NCBI GenBank assembly: GCA_002689655.1
Contig: NZHC01000125.1
Location: 1-64,000, forward strand
Source: Rhodopirellula sp.
GTDB taxonomy: Bacteria; Planctomycetota; Planctomycetia; Pirellulales; Pirellulaceae
Direction: 5' to 3'
Length of the DNA stretch: 64,000 nt
The notes under the pieces are model-generated. The model made no database searches. It was not told where the DNA came from and saw only the letters and a program-made list of their open reading frames with translations. Positions 9,996-19,074 of this stretch are shown in pieces; within the stretch, counting starts at the first letter, position 1, and each line of letters starts with the position of its first letter. A program made the position numbers and the translations under genes.

Positions 9996-11561
9996 TCAGG
10001 AATCGGTGCAGATTGTCGCGGCTCTTTCCAGAGCGGCGTCGATTCTGGCTAAAACACATTCCTTTCCGAGGATCGCGAGAGTGTCAAACATGCCGAATCC
10101 GCCTGCCTGACCCGTGGTTGCAACCCGAATGGCATGAATGATGTCCTTAAGCTCAATTTTCGTCTCAACGCAAAATTGCCCAATCTGCTGTTCAAGTTGA
10201 TCTGCGCTGGAAAAGTCGACCTGTGCCAAATGTCCACGGAGTTCAAGCAGCAAGGGACGAGCATTCTGCGGCTTGCAGATTCGCTTATTGAAAGCTTTAT
10301 CGTTAAAGGTGAATTCATCGATAAAGAAGTAATCAAAGTCGAGAATGTCACCCGCCATTTTGAGTCGATCGTCGGCTCCTTCAACGACTTTGGCAAGTTT
10401 TTCCTCCGCTTCGGGCGTCCCAAGCAAGCCGGCACGAGCAGCAAACGGTTGGGTTCGTTCAATGCGAGTCGCGAGCGGTAGTTGTGCGAAGGCGTCGCCC
10501 TGAAAGGCAATTAGTTTTTTGGGATCAAATGATGCTGGTGACTTGTTCACTCTTTCAAGCGTGAACAGCTTGACCATCTCATCAACGGTGAATTTTTCAG
10601 TTTCCCCATCGAGGGACCAGCCTAGCAGCAGAAGGTAGTTGAGAATGGCTTCCGGCTCGAAACCAATCTCACGATAGAAGTCGATGATGACCGGGTTGAA
10701 CGTGTCGGCTTCAACAGGAATATCGCAGCGTTCAGCTATGTTCCTGCCTCGGGTAAGTAATTGGGAAAAATCCTTGTTGTTTTCGTACTTTGCCAATTTT
10801 CGCTTACTTAATTTCGCCGATCCACCGGGTTCAGCGACGTAAGGCAGGTGTGCGTACTGTGGTCGCTCATAGCCAAGTGATTCCAAAATGAAAATTTGGC
10901 GTGGCGTGTTTGGCAGATGTTCTTCAGCACGAACGACGTGAGAAATGTTGAAGTCATGATCGTCGATCACACTGGCGAGGTGATACAGGCAGCTGCCATC
11001 GGGACGTTGGATCACCGTGTCCTGCTCCTGTGCCCATTCAAACTGGACGTCTCCACGCACCAGGTCATTAATCGTGCAGGTCCCTTCTCGCGGCATTTTC
11101 AATCGTACCGTACGCGGGCGACCCTCTGCTTCGAACGCTGCTGCCTGCTCGTCAGTTTCTGCCATCCACCGGCGGTCGTAGAAAAAGCGTTCCCCTTTTT
11201 TCTCTGCATCATCACGTTCTGCTTTCAGTTCATCGGGGGTTGCATAGTCGCGGTAGGCATGACCACTGGCAAGTAACTGGTCAGCAGCTTCCTGATAGCG
11301 TTGGGATCGCTTCGATTGATAGTAGGGCGCATGTGGTCCATCCACCTCGGGGCCTTCGTCCCAGTCCATTCCGAGCCAACGGAATCCGTCCAGAATCGGC
11401 TGTAAGGCTTCATTTACATTGCGGCCCGCGTCGGTATCATCAATTCGCAAGATGAACTGTCCTCCGCTCTGCCTTGCAAGCAGCCAGTTGAAGAGAGCAG
11501 AACGGACTCCACCGATATGGAGATAACCAGTGGGGCTGGGGGCAAAGCGTGTTCGAATCAT
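9996..11561 (-). CDS. gltX: Glutamyl-tRNA synthetase
   Basis: Class I synthetase charging tRNA-Glu. The HIGH-type motif is at the N-terminus ([18 protein letters not shown]) and the KMSKS-type loop is [11 protein letters not shown]. Also seen are FILRIDDTD and the [11 protein letters not shown] block that is diagnostic of GluRS. The C-terminal helical anticodon-binding domain is complete, ending with an ATRVG-like equivalent ([21 protein letters not shown]). Length 521 is slightly above the E. coli enzyme (471). The same minus-strand run carries glnS, so both members of the Glu/Gln synthetase pair are encoded within 5 kb. Confidence 0.97.
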   Translation of the reverse strand: MIRTRFAPSPTGYLHIGGVRSALFNWLLARQSGGQFILRIDDTDAGRNVNEALQPILDGFRWLGMDWDEGPEVDGPHAPYYQSKRSQRYQEAADQLLASGHAYRDYATPDELKAERDDAEKKGERFFYDRRWMAETDEQAAAFEAEGRPRTVRLKMPREGTCTINDLVRGDVQFEWAQEQDTVIQRPDGSCLYHLASVIDDHDFNISHVVRAEEHLPNTPRQIFILESLGYERPQYAHLPYVAEPGGSAKLSKRKLAKYENNKDFSQLLTRGRNIAERCDIPVEADTFNPVIIDFYREIGFEPEAILNYLLLLGWSLDGETEKFTVDEMVKLFTLERVNKSPASFDPKKLIAFQGDAFAQLPLATRIERTQPFAARAGLLGTPEAEEKLAKVVEGADDRLKMAGDILDFDYFFIDEFTFNDKAFNKRICKPQNARPLLLELRGHLAQVDFSSADQLEQQIGQFCVETKIELKDIIHAIRVATTGQAGGFGMFDTLAILGKECVLARIDAALERAATICTDS

Positions 11562-11674
11562 GGGAAGCTTATCGATCTTCGAGGGGGACAGGAGTGCCCG
11601 TGAAGATATACGAATCTGGCCGTTTGACGTAGTGTGCCTTTAAGCTTGATTCGCATCAGTCCGGTCTGGTTGGC

Positions 11675-12265
11675 TCAGTGATCTGCTAATTGCTCACGAA
11701 GCGTTTTCATGCCTCGATGCAATAGACCAGCGATCGCGCCACTTGTTTTCCCTGTGATTTCCGCTACCTCAGACAATTTCAGGCCCTCAAGGTAGTGCAA
11801 GCGAATTGCTTCTCTTTGAGACTCGGGAAGGTTTTCCACTGCTTCTGCCATTTGGATAACATTTTCTCCGAGCATTACATTTTGGCTGGGGGTCGGGGAT
11901 TGTCCGGCCAAGAGCCCCTCGAGTCGTAAAGAAGAGTGCGCCAATTTTTGTTCCATGGACTGTTCTCGGCGGACATCCCTTTTGTCGCGATGCATGTCGC
12001 GATCCAGATGACAGATATGGTGTGCCAATATTTGACGCAGCCAACCCCTTAATTCCGCTTCAGTTGATCCTCGGAATCCATCGAATCCTTGCACCGCTTG
12101 AAGCATGGCTTGTTGCACCATGTCGCTGGCACCCACCTTTGCTTGAAAGGCTCGACGTAGCTGGATTCGTGCGAGCATTCGAAGATAGGGTTCGTATTCT
12201 GCAACGATGGCGGGATCGGTCACGTCAACTTTTGGATTGTCCCCGTCTTCGATTTGGTCATTCAT
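11675..12265 (-). CDS. RNA polymerase ECF-type sigma factor
   Basis: The 196-residue product has a sigma region 2 (about residues 20-85, including ASDMVQQAMLQAVQGFDGFRG and the helix LRGWLRQILAHHICHLDR) and a sigma region 4 helix-turn-helix (about 140-190, LPESQREAIRLHYLEGLKLSEVAEITGKT...GAIAGLLHRGMKTL). This fits the ECF-type factors abundant in planctomycetes. No anti-sigma factor is adjacent. It begins 6 bases after the bioA stop on the same strand without a clear ribosome site, so translation is probably coupled to bioA. Targets cannot be deduced. Confidence 0.92.
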   Translation of the reverse strand: MNDQIEDGDNPKVDVTDPAIVAEYEPYLRMLARIQLRRAFQAKVGASDMVQQAMLQAVQGFDGFRGSTEAELRGWLRQILAHHICHLDRDMHRDKRDVRREQSMEQKLAHSSLRLEGLLAGQSPTPSQNVMLGENVIQMAEAVENLPESQREAIRLHYLEGLKLSEVAEITGKTSGAIAGLLHRGMKTLREQLADH

Positions 12266-12271
12266 GGTGAG

Positions 12272-13660
12272 TTATTCATGCATCAGATGAGATGGAGTTG
12301 TTTGATCGATGAGATCCGTCATTTCCGCTTTGATTGACTCAGTGGTGACGGTCGCGAGCATTTCAAGTTCGGCTTCCGTAGCAATAAGTGGCGGCATCAG
12401 AATGATTACATCACCCAGAGGGCGGATCCAGACACCGTTGCGAACCGTCCTGCGGCAAACAGATCGACCCATCTGTAATTCTGAGGGAAAGGGTTGACGC
12501 GTCGTACGGTCAGCGACAAGCTCGATCCCCACCATCATACACCGCCCCCGGATGTCACCAACATGTGGTTGGTCTGACAGTTCGCTGGTTATCCGGCTTC
12601 GTAAATATTCACCCTTCTCCGCAACGCGATCGAGGTAGGAAGATTCGGTCAGTAAATTCAATGAGGCGATTGCTGCCGCTGCCGCCAGCGGATTACCGCC
12701 AAATGTGTGCCCATGGAAAAACTGCCTGGAATCAGTTGCCTGCCCCAGAAATGCATCAAAAATATGCGGTCGAGCCACCGTAGCAGCCATGGGGAGATAG
12801 CCTCCTGTCAGCCCCTTCCCCATGCACAGAATGTCGGGTGTTACGGATTCATGTTCGCACGCAAACATCTTTCCGGTCCGACCAAATCCTGTCGCCACTT
12901 CATCACAAATCAATAGCACGCCGTAGTGGTCACAAAGTTCTCTCAGGTTGCGCAGCAAACCCATCGGGTGAGTGATCATGCCTGCGGCACCCTGAACTAA
13001 CGGTTCCATCACGACCGCAGCCAACTCCTCATGATGTTTCTCAAGTAGCATCTTGACTTCGTTGGTGTAGTGTTCAAGCGGCGTTACGTTGATTTCACTC
13101 GGAACACGGTAGCTGCAGGGAATCGGACCACGAACCGGTGAAAAAAGAATTGGCGCAAAAAGCTGGTGGAAATATTTGATTCCACCGAGCGAAACTGCAC
13201 CAGTTGTATCGCCGTGGTAGGCGGAGCCTAACGCAAGAAACCTAGTCTTCTTGGGTTTTGGATCTTCTCGTTGTTGCCAATACTGAAACGACATTTTGAG
13301 TGCTGCTTCGACGGCGGAGGAGCCATCGCTGCTGAAGAAAACATGCCCCAAATCACCGGGGGTCAGTTCCGTGAGGCGTTTTGCAAGATCATCCGTTGTT
13401 TGGCAGGACATGCCCAAGGTCGTGACATGTGCGACCCGTTTGAGCTGTTCCTGAACCGCCGAATCCAATTTGGCATGCCGGTGTCCGTGCAAGTTGCACC
13501 AGAGACTGGAAACGCCATCGAATAGTTTTTGGCCGTCAGTGGTGGTGAGCCAGCACCCTTCACCGCGTTGGATGACCAGCGAATCATGATCTGCCATCTG
13601 CGTAAAACCGTGCCAGTGAGCAACTTGTGATTCAGCGGGGTTCGTCATAGATCCATTCAT
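12272..13660 (-). CDS. bioA: Adenosylmethionine-8-amino-7-oxononanoate aminotransferase
   Basis: PLP-dependent class III aminotransferase making 7,8-diaminopelargonate from KAPA with S-adenosylmethionine as amino donor, in biotin synthesis. Seen are the N-terminal SSLWCNLHGHRH block, the cofactor phosphate site SSDGSSAVEAALKM, SAYHGDTTGAVSLGG, the PLP aspartate in LLICDEVATGFGRTGK, the Schiff-base lysine in CMGKGLTGGYLP, and HGHTFGGNPLAAAAA. Length 462 is normal for BioA (about 430). An ATG four codons in (13648) is an alternative start. No other bio gene is in the window; the downstream partner is a sigma factor. It is divergent from ruvB with a 78-base gap. Confidence 0.95.
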   Translation of the reverse strand: MNGSMTNPAESQVAHWHGFTQMADHDSLVIQRGEGCWLTTTDGQKLFDGVSSLWCNLHGHRHAKLDSAVQEQLKRVAHVTTLGMSCQTTDDLAKRLTELTPGDLGHVFFSSDGSSAVEAALKMSFQYWQQREDPKPKKTRFLALGSAYHGDTTGAVSLGGIKYFHQLFAPILFSPVRGPIPCSYRVPSEINVTPLEHYTNEVKMLLEKHHEELAAVVMEPLVQGAAGMITHPMGLLRNLRELCDHYGVLLICDEVATGFGRTGKMFACEHESVTPDILCMGKGLTGGYLPMAATVARPHIFDAFLGQATDSRQFFHGHTFGGNPLAAAAAIASLNLLTESSYLDRVAEKGEYLRSRITSELSDQPHVGDIRGRCMMVGIELVADRTTRQPFPSELQMGRSVCRRTVRNGVWIRPLGDVIILMPPLIATEAELEMLATVTTESIKAEMTDLIDQTTPSHLMHE

Positions 13661-13738
13661 TTAAGTGCATTTGCGGTTCGCATCGATGCTGGAAACCGCT
13701 AAAACGTAGGGGTCCGCAACCAACGGAGTGAGACATCG

Positions 13739-14764
13739 ATGGCACGAGAAGCAGTTTACCAACAATCTGATCCTGAGACCTCCGAGGCTCCTGTGCCTCG
13801 AGAGCAGGATGGCTCCCTGCGTCCCAAACGCATGGACGAAATGGTCGGCCAGAGGGATGTGATCGAGAGACTCAAAATCGCAATCGAGGCAGCTCGCCAA
13901 CGTGGTGAACCCTTGGGGCACATTCTTTTTGACGGCCCACCGGGACTCGGAAAGACCACTTTCGCAACTGTGATTCCAGCGGAAATGGAGACGGTCGTCC
14001 AGATGGCCAATGGTGCGGGCCTGAAAGCGCCCAAGGATCTTCTGCCGTACCTCACCAATTTGTCCGAGGGCAGTGTCCTATTTATAGATGAAATTCACCG
14101 CGTTCCCAAGGCTGTTGAGGAATACCTTTACACTGCCATGGAGGACTACCGAATTGATATTGTTCTGGGTGAAGGGGTCAGTGCTCGTACTCTCAACTAT
14201 GAATTGCGGCCATTCACGTTGATTGGGGCTACGACCCGAGCTGGCATGCTGAGTGCTCCGCTGAGAGACCGTTTTCAGATTCGAGAACATCTGGGCTGGT
14301 ACACGGAGCCAGAGCTTTGCGAGATCGTTCGACGCAATTCAGTGAAACTGGAAATTCCTGTCGATGATCCGTCGGCAATTGTGATCGCAGCACGCAGCAG
14401 AAGTACCCCGCGTTTGGCCAATAATCGCCTGCTTTGGGTGCGTGACTACGCGCAGAGTAAAGCGAATGGGAAAGTCAGTGACGCCGTTACGACAGCAGCA
14501 CTCGACATGATCGGGATTGATGTCCTGGGGCTTGATAAACAGGATCGTGGTTATCTGGATACGCTGATTCGCGTCTTTGCCGGGGGACCTGCTGGATTGG
14601 AAGCGATCGCCCATACGATGAATGTCAGCGGCGATACATTGGAGGATGAAGTTGAGCCGTTCTTGCTACGCAGCGAGCTAATCGTGCGTACACGTCGTGG
14701 CCGCATTGCGACTGATAAAGCGTATGTGCACCTCAAACGGCTTCCGCCGAGTGCCACTGGCTGA
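13739..14764 (+). CDS. ruvB: Holliday junction branch-migration ATPase RuvB
   Basis: AAA+ motor of the RuvAB complex. Motifs: Walker A GPPGLGKTTF, Walker B FIDEIHRV, the RuvB-specific beta-hairpin region (AMEDYRIDIVLGEG), sensor 1 LIGATTRAG, arginine finger area APLRDRF, sensor 2 STPRLANNRLL, and the C-terminal winged helix ending in RTRRGRIAT. Length 341 equals the usual size. Compared with the common GTPRIANRLLRRVRDFA sequence, this one has an extra Asn (LANNRLLWVRDYA). ruvA and ruvC are not adjacent. Confidence 0.97.
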   Translation: MAREAVYQQSDPETSEAPVPREQDGSLRPKRMDEMVGQRDVIERLKIAIEAARQRGEPLGHILFDGPPGLGKTTFATVIPAEMETVVQMANGAGLKAPKDLLPYLTNLSEGSVLFIDEIHRVPKAVEEYLYTAMEDYRIDIVLGEGVSARTLNYELRPFTLIGATTRAGMLSAPLRDRFQIREHLGWYTEPELCEIVRRNSVKLEIPVDDPSAIVIAARSRSTPRLANNRLLWVRDYAQSKANGKVSDAVTTAALDMIGIDVLGLDKQDRGYLDTLIRVFAGGPAGLEAIAHTMNVSGDTLEDEVEPFLLRSELIVRTRRGRIATDKAYVHLKRLPPSATG

Positions 14765-14806
14765 TGCTAAGGGTGCAGTGACAGTGTTGATTTTCGTTTC
14801 GCACCG

Positions 14807-15415
14807 TCAGCCAGCTTTGCTCCTTCGTTTGTGAACGACCTTCTTTTTTGTCTGTCCTGTCTTGGCAGGTTTTGTAGTCGATGCCGTCTTCTTCCGTTGA
14901 CGCGCGGTAGTTTTTGCCTGCGACGCAGAAGTTTTTCTTTCTGGTTTTTTCCGAGACGTTGATTTGGGTTTGATCACCGCTTCATAGATGTCAATGTATT
15001 GCTCAACCGAAAGTCGCTCCACAGCTTCTTCGATAACATTTAGTGGAAGATCCTCTGTCTTCTTGAATCTCACACAGGACTTGCCCATGTTCATCTTTTT
15101 GCCTGTTGCTTTCCATGCTTGCTGAAACCATTTGTTTTCATCGCTGCTTGAGTACTGAGCGTAAAGATAAAGTGAAAAATGGTTTTTCTGGGATGCCAAA
15201 CAGATATAAGGTAACGGTTCCTTGGGATCGCAGTGATATCCTGCCGGGTACAGGCGATGAGGTACGAAGTAACCAATCATGCCGTACTGCATTCCTTCTT
15301 TAAAACCAATCGGCAGACTTTTCTTGATCAGTTTGCGAAGGCCAGTCATGATCTTGCGTCGTTCGCTTGGCAGTTCCTTGATGTATTCGGGGACGGTCTT
15401 TGCTTTACTTTGCAT
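14807..15415 (-). CDS. DUF1801 (YdhG-like) protein with Lys-rich tail
   Basis: The first ~145 of 202 residues fit the DUF1801/YdhG fold: VPEYIKELPSERRKIMTGLR, GMQYGMIGYFVP, and the C-terminal AVERLSVEQYIDIYE block. The last ~50 residues are almost only K, R, S, T and A (KPAKTGQTKKKVVHKRRSK), like histone-H1-type tails that bind nucleic acid; the role here is inferred only from composition. The start codon lies inside the last codons of the overlapping oxidoreductase gene upstream (11-base overlap), so the two are probably co-translated. Confidence 0.85.
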   Translation of the reverse strand: MQSKAKTVPEYIKELPSERRKIMTGLRKLIKKSLPIGFKEGMQYGMIGYFVPHRLYPAGYHCDPKEPLPYICLASQKNHFSLYLYAQYSSSDENKWFQQAWKATGKKMNMGKSCVRFKKTEDLPLNVIEEAVERLSVEQYIDIYEAVIKPKSTSRKKPERKTSASQAKTTARQRKKTASTTKPAKTGQTKKKVVHKRRSKAG

Positions 15416-16568
15416 CGTTGTTGTTGTTGTTGTTGTTCTGTTGGGTCGGAGACAAGTGGGGTGACAGTTTCATTCCGCTTGCCAGCAAGACTGATTCCTG
15501 AACGGTTACATCATGTTCTGAGTTCCATGCCAATTTCTTCTTGCCTTGAATCACGTTGGCAAGATCCTCAAATTCAGCGTCGTAGCGACCATCGGATGGT
15601 GGTGTCTCAATTTCCTGAAAACCTTTTTTATATTGCCCCCGCGGTCGATCCAATGCCAGCCTGACCTTGGGCGGTTCCAGAGGATCGATTTGAAATGTTC
15701 CCTGCTCGCCAACCACATGGAAATGGCGTCTCGGAAATCCAAAGGGATCAATGTGGTTACAACGCACCGTCGCTATTGCGTGTGGGTAATCAAAGACGGC
15801 AAGTTGATTGTCCAGAAACCTATCTTTTTCCGGATAGCCGCTTCGGTTATGAGCTGTGATTTTTTCGGGTCGCCCCAAAATTGTTACCATGGCGTCGATC
15901 AAGTGACAGGCGAGTTCAAACATCCCCCCGCCAGAGAATTCACTGAGCTCCTGGCGTAAGGAATCGTTAGCCCATTTTCCCATTTCAGCTGTCACTTCCG
16001 TGATTCGACCGAGCCAGCCTTTTTTGACAACATCAAATAACAGCACAAAGGCCGGGTTGTACCGAAGCATATAACCCATCTGGATTGTTAGCTGCTTTTG
16101 TGCGGCTTGTTTGTGCATTTTGCGGCAGGCAGGCAGGGATATTCCGGCTGGTTTGTCCAAGTGAATGTGTTTGCCTGCGGCCAGGCATTGCTTTGCGGTC
16201 GGCACAAGTTGCGAGACCTCGGTTTCGACAGCAATGGCTGCAACATCGCTGTTGAGCAATTCGTCTTGGCTCACCCAGGTGACATCACGATAAACATCTT
16301 TCCCCGCGACACGCTTTCGTTGGACTTCATTGGGCTCGACCACGCCAACCAGTTCGAAAATTTCATCGAGTCCGCGGATCGCAGCAAGTTTTCCGGCTGC
16401 ATGGGGATGGCTTGTTCCAATTTGGCCGATGCGAATTCTTGCAGTTGGTGACGGCATTGCATGAGTGGCTGGGAGCAAGCCAGATGTCAGTAAGCCTCCA
16501 CCCGCCGTGAAGCCCTTGCCAACCAGTGCTCGCCTTGAGATTGCCTTTTCTGTTTTTTTCTGATTCAT
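15405..16568 (-). CDS. Gfo/Idh/MocA family oxidoreductase, exported
   Basis: NAD(P)-dependent sugar-type oxidoreductase. The ATG at 16568 gives a Tat-like signal (ISRRALVGKGFTAGGGLL...PATHA); the frame is open 41 codons further up but that part looks non-coding. The Rossmann start is IRIGQIGTSHPHAAGKL, followed by the family core HLDKPAGISLPACRKMHKQA and the EMGKW...GGMFELACHLIDAM segment, typical of the C-terminal substrate-binding domain. Substrate unknown. The C-terminus ends in seven consecutive Asn from a (GTT)7 tract (minus strand AAC) followed by DAK, and overlaps the DUF1801 start. Confidence 0.9.
   Translation of the reverse strand: MNQKKTEKAISRRALVGKGFTAGGGLLTSGLLPATHAMPSPTARIRIGQIGTSHPHAAGKLAAIRGLDEIFELVGVVEPNEVQRKRVAGKDVYRDVTWVSQDELLNSDVAAIAVETEVSQLVPTAKQCLAAGKHIHLDKPAGISLPACRKMHKQAAQKQLTIQMGYMLRYNPAFVLLFDVVKKGWLGRITEVTAEMGKWANDSLRQELSEFSGGGMFELACHLIDAMVTILGRPEKITAHNRSGYPEKDRFLDNQLAVFDYPHAIATVRCNHIDPFGFPRRHFHVVGEQGTFQIDPLEPPKVRLALDRPRGQYKKGFQEIETPPSDGRYDAEFEDLANVIQGKKKLAWNSEHDVTVQESVLLASGMKLSPHLSPTQQNNNNNNNDAK
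15417..15437. repeat. (GTT)7 trinucleotide microsatellite
   Basis: Seven perfect GTT units. On the minus strand they encode the poly-Asn end of the oxidoreductase and lie directly upstream of the DUF1801 start codon, so a change in repeat number would lengthen or shorten the Asn run without a frameshift. Confidence 0.95.
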
Positions 16569-16891
16569 GCCATGATTCTTGGAGTTTTGAGATGCGATTG
16601 CATCGACCACCCGCGACGCCCGCAGTTGTGATTGAATCGATTTCCACCCATGTTGAAGCGTGTTGTCGGGTTTTGTGTCCGGCCGCAACACAGCAGAGTG
16701 CGTCCCAAGCCAAAAAACTTAAAGGGGGGTGAACGATGAAACCAAATCAGCGATGCTAAGCATAATGGATGCACTCGTTGGGTGATTTTCCTAAAACCTG
16801 CTCCATCGGAGCCTTCAATAAAAAGTCGTCGGATCCCCTCGAAATCAAAGCACCAGCTAAACGTGCCACTTTTCTCTCAAAGGAGAATTCA

Positions 16892-17503
16892 TTGTCCGCC
16901 CCAGAAGAACATATTCTAGTCATTCCAGAGTCCGTGATTGAGCAGATCGGGACGATTGAAGGTTTCGAATCTGATGTTGATAAGTTTCTTGTACCGATTT
17001 TAGGTAGTGAGTCGTTGTCTTTTCAGCCTCGCGGCGCGATGGAGACAGATCCATCCTATAAACAACTGATTCCCTATGTCCTGCTTGAATGGACTGACGG
17101 TGATGGCTTGATCCGGCTTTTCACTTATACGCGTGGAGGGGGTGGCGGAGAGTCTCGCTTGCATGCCAAACGTAGTGTTGGCATCGGTGGGCACATCAGC
17201 CGAGAAGATTCAGCAGAGGGGGCAGACCCTTACACTACCGGAATGCAGCGTGAGTTGGCAGAAGAGGTTTGCCTTGACTCAGAGTACAGTGAAACGCGGG
17301 AAGGCTTGATCTATGATCCTTCCAATGATGTTGGGAAAGTGCATTTGGGCGTGGTGCATCGTTTCGTACTGCAGACTCCTGATGTCTCCAGCAACGAAGC
17401 AGACCTGGCTGAGGGAGGGTTCATGACCATTGATGCTTTACGAGCTGAGTGGGATCGTTTGGAAACTTGGACGCAACTTGCGATTGATGCCTTGTATTCA
17501 TGA
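16892..17503 (+). CDS. Nudix-type phosphohydrolase-like protein
   Basis: The start is set by AAAGGAG at 16878-16884, seven bases before a TTG at 16892; an ATG at 16769 gives 41 more residues but has no comparable site. The 203-residue product has a Nudix box of the form G-x5-E-x7-REUxEE-x-U: GGHISREDSAEG followed by MQRELAEEVCL, with extra residues between the glycines and the helix. This fits the predicted phosphoesterases of the Nudix superfamily (COG4112 type). Substrate cannot be told. It precedes a cysteine desulfurase gene by 95 bases on the same strand. Confidence 0.8.
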   Translation: MSAPEEHILVIPESVIEQIGTIEGFESDVDKFLVPILGSESLSFQPRGAMETDPSYKQLIPYVLLEWTDGDGLIRLFTYTRGGGGGESRLHAKRSVGIGGHISREDSAEGADPYTTGMQRELAEEVCLDSEYSETREGLIYDPSNDVGKVHLGVVHRFVLQTPDVSSNEADLAEGGFMTIDALRAEWDRLETWTQLAIDALYS

Positions 17504-17598
17504 TTTTACGTGAGGCGTTTTTGTGGTTTTCAGTGAACACGCATGAATTACCTCAATGGCAGTTTGGAATTGCAAGATTTTACTTACAGGTCGGCTGA

Positions 17599-18768
17599 AT
17601 GATTTATCTTGATAACCATGCTACGACTCGATGTGATCCGCGAGTTGTTGATGCGATGGTGCCTTGGCTCTCGGAACACTACGGCAATCCACACAGCGGT
17701 CATTCGCTTGGGGTGGAATCGCATCAGGCCATGGGACAAGCAGTTTGCCAAATTGCTCAATTGCTCAATGCTCCCGTCGATTCCGTGGTCATGACCAGTG
17801 GAGCTACGGAAAGCAATAACTTGGCGATTCGGGGAATGTGCCTGCACCCGCGGCAAAAACGCAGGCACATTGTCACGGTGACGACGGAACATCCCGCTGT
17901 GTTGGATGTGTTTGCGGATCTTCAAAGTAGCGGCTTTCGAGTAACTCACGTTCCTGTGCAGCAGAGTGGTTCAGCCAATGCCGGGATCGTTGACCTGCAG
18001 AAACTTGAAGAAGCCATTGATGACGACACTGCTCTGGTTTCCGTGATGTGGGCTAACAACGAGATTGGTGCTATCGCGCCGATGACAGAAATCGCGGGTT
18101 TGTGCCATGATCGCGGAGCACTGCTGCATAGCGATGCGACGCAGGCCGTGGGGCGTATTCCAGTCGATATGATTGATGTGGACATTGATCTTCTGAGTGC
18201 CACTGCCCACAAGTTGTATGGTCCTAAAGGAACCGGGTTGTTGATTATTGGCAACTCGAACCGGAGAGTCCGATTGAATCCGCAAATTGTGGGAGGAGGC
18301 CAGCAGAGTGGAATCCGAAGTGGAACCATGAACCCTGCAGGGATCATCGGCATGGCGACCGCCATGCAGCTTTGTAACGATGGAATGCAGGTTCACAATG
18401 ATCGCGTTGCCCAACTGCGTGACCAAATCTGGAACACGTTGAACTCGCAGATCGAGGGTTTGCAGCTCAATGGGCCAGACTTCGATCGAGAACGGCGATT
18501 GCCGGGAAATTTGAATCTCGCCTTGCCTGCAATCGAGGGTCAGGCCTGGATGTCAGCCGTGCCAGAGATTGCTTTCAGCAGTGGTTCGGCTTGCAGTGCC
18601 GCACATTCTGCGCCTAGCCACGTATTGACTGCATTAGGAATCGACGAGTCGAGGGCCCGCCGTAGCGCAAGGTTCGGTGTGGGGCGATTCAATCAAGTGC
18701 AGGATATTCAAACGGCTTGCGAAATGCTGGTGGACGGTCACTCCAAATTGCTCGCATTAGCACATTGA
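17599..18768 (+). CDS. Cysteine desulfurase (NifS/IscS family)
   Basis: PLP enzyme that removes sulfur from cysteine to form an enzyme persulfide for Fe-S clusters or other thio-cofactors. Seen are the N-terminal MIYLDNHATTRCD, TSGATESNNLAIRG, the PLP-lysine block SATAHKLYGPKGTG, QSGIRSGTMNPAGI, and the active Cys loop FSSGSACSAAHSAPSH. Length 389 is normal. No scaffold (iscU/nifU) or Fe-S regulator is adjacent, so the cellular role (housekeeping Fe-S or tRNA thiolation) stays open. Confidence 0.95.
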   Translation: MIYLDNHATTRCDPRVVDAMVPWLSEHYGNPHSGHSLGVESHQAMGQAVCQIAQLLNAPVDSVVMTSGATESNNLAIRGMCLHPRQKRRHIVTVTTEHPAVLDVFADLQSSGFRVTHVPVQQSGSANAGIVDLQKLEEAIDDDTALVSVMWANNEIGAIAPMTEIAGLCHDRGALLHSDATQAVGRIPVDMIDVDIDLLSATAHKLYGPKGTGLLIIGNSNRRVRLNPQIVGGGQQSGIRSGTMNPAGIIGMATAMQLCNDGMQVHNDRVAQLRDQIWNTLNSQIEGLQLNGPDFDRERRLPGNLNLALPAIEGQAWMSAVPEIAFSSGSACSAAHSAPSHVLTALGIDESRARRSARFGVGRFNQVQDIQTACEMLVDGHSKLLALAH

Positions 18769-19074
18769 TTGCCTGCACTAGCACATGAAGTAGCCGGTGC
18801 CTCACCAAAGATGCATACCGTCAGAGTTGGCAGTGATTTCTGACGACGAAGCGATGAGCTTAAGAGAGTGAGCGAAGCGGGTCAGAAAGTTCAGAAGGAT
18901 TGTCGCAGTAATTCAAAAAACCTGAGAGAATTTCAGGGTAAGAGTGTTGAAGAAATGGCTATCGATTCACGTTTAGCTTACCGACACAGGAGTGGGTTGA
19001 CGCATGTGAGACACGTTTTAAACTGCTTCGGTACGTCTTAGCGTTGTTGGTTTTTCTCGCTTGGAGAGAGTCTC
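18769..19074. other. Intergenic region before the secreted SnoaL-like gene
   Basis: Contains no gene I can support. A promoter-like pair at 18997-19024 is listed separately. Confidence 0.4.
18997..19024 (+). promoter_or_regulatory. Possible sigma-70-type promoter
   Basis: TTGACG (18997-19002) and TAAACT (19019-19024) are separated by 16 bases and lie 50 bases before the ATG of the next gene, which itself has a GGAG ribosome site. Planctomycete promoter consensus is poorly known to me, so this is tentative. Confidence 0.3.
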
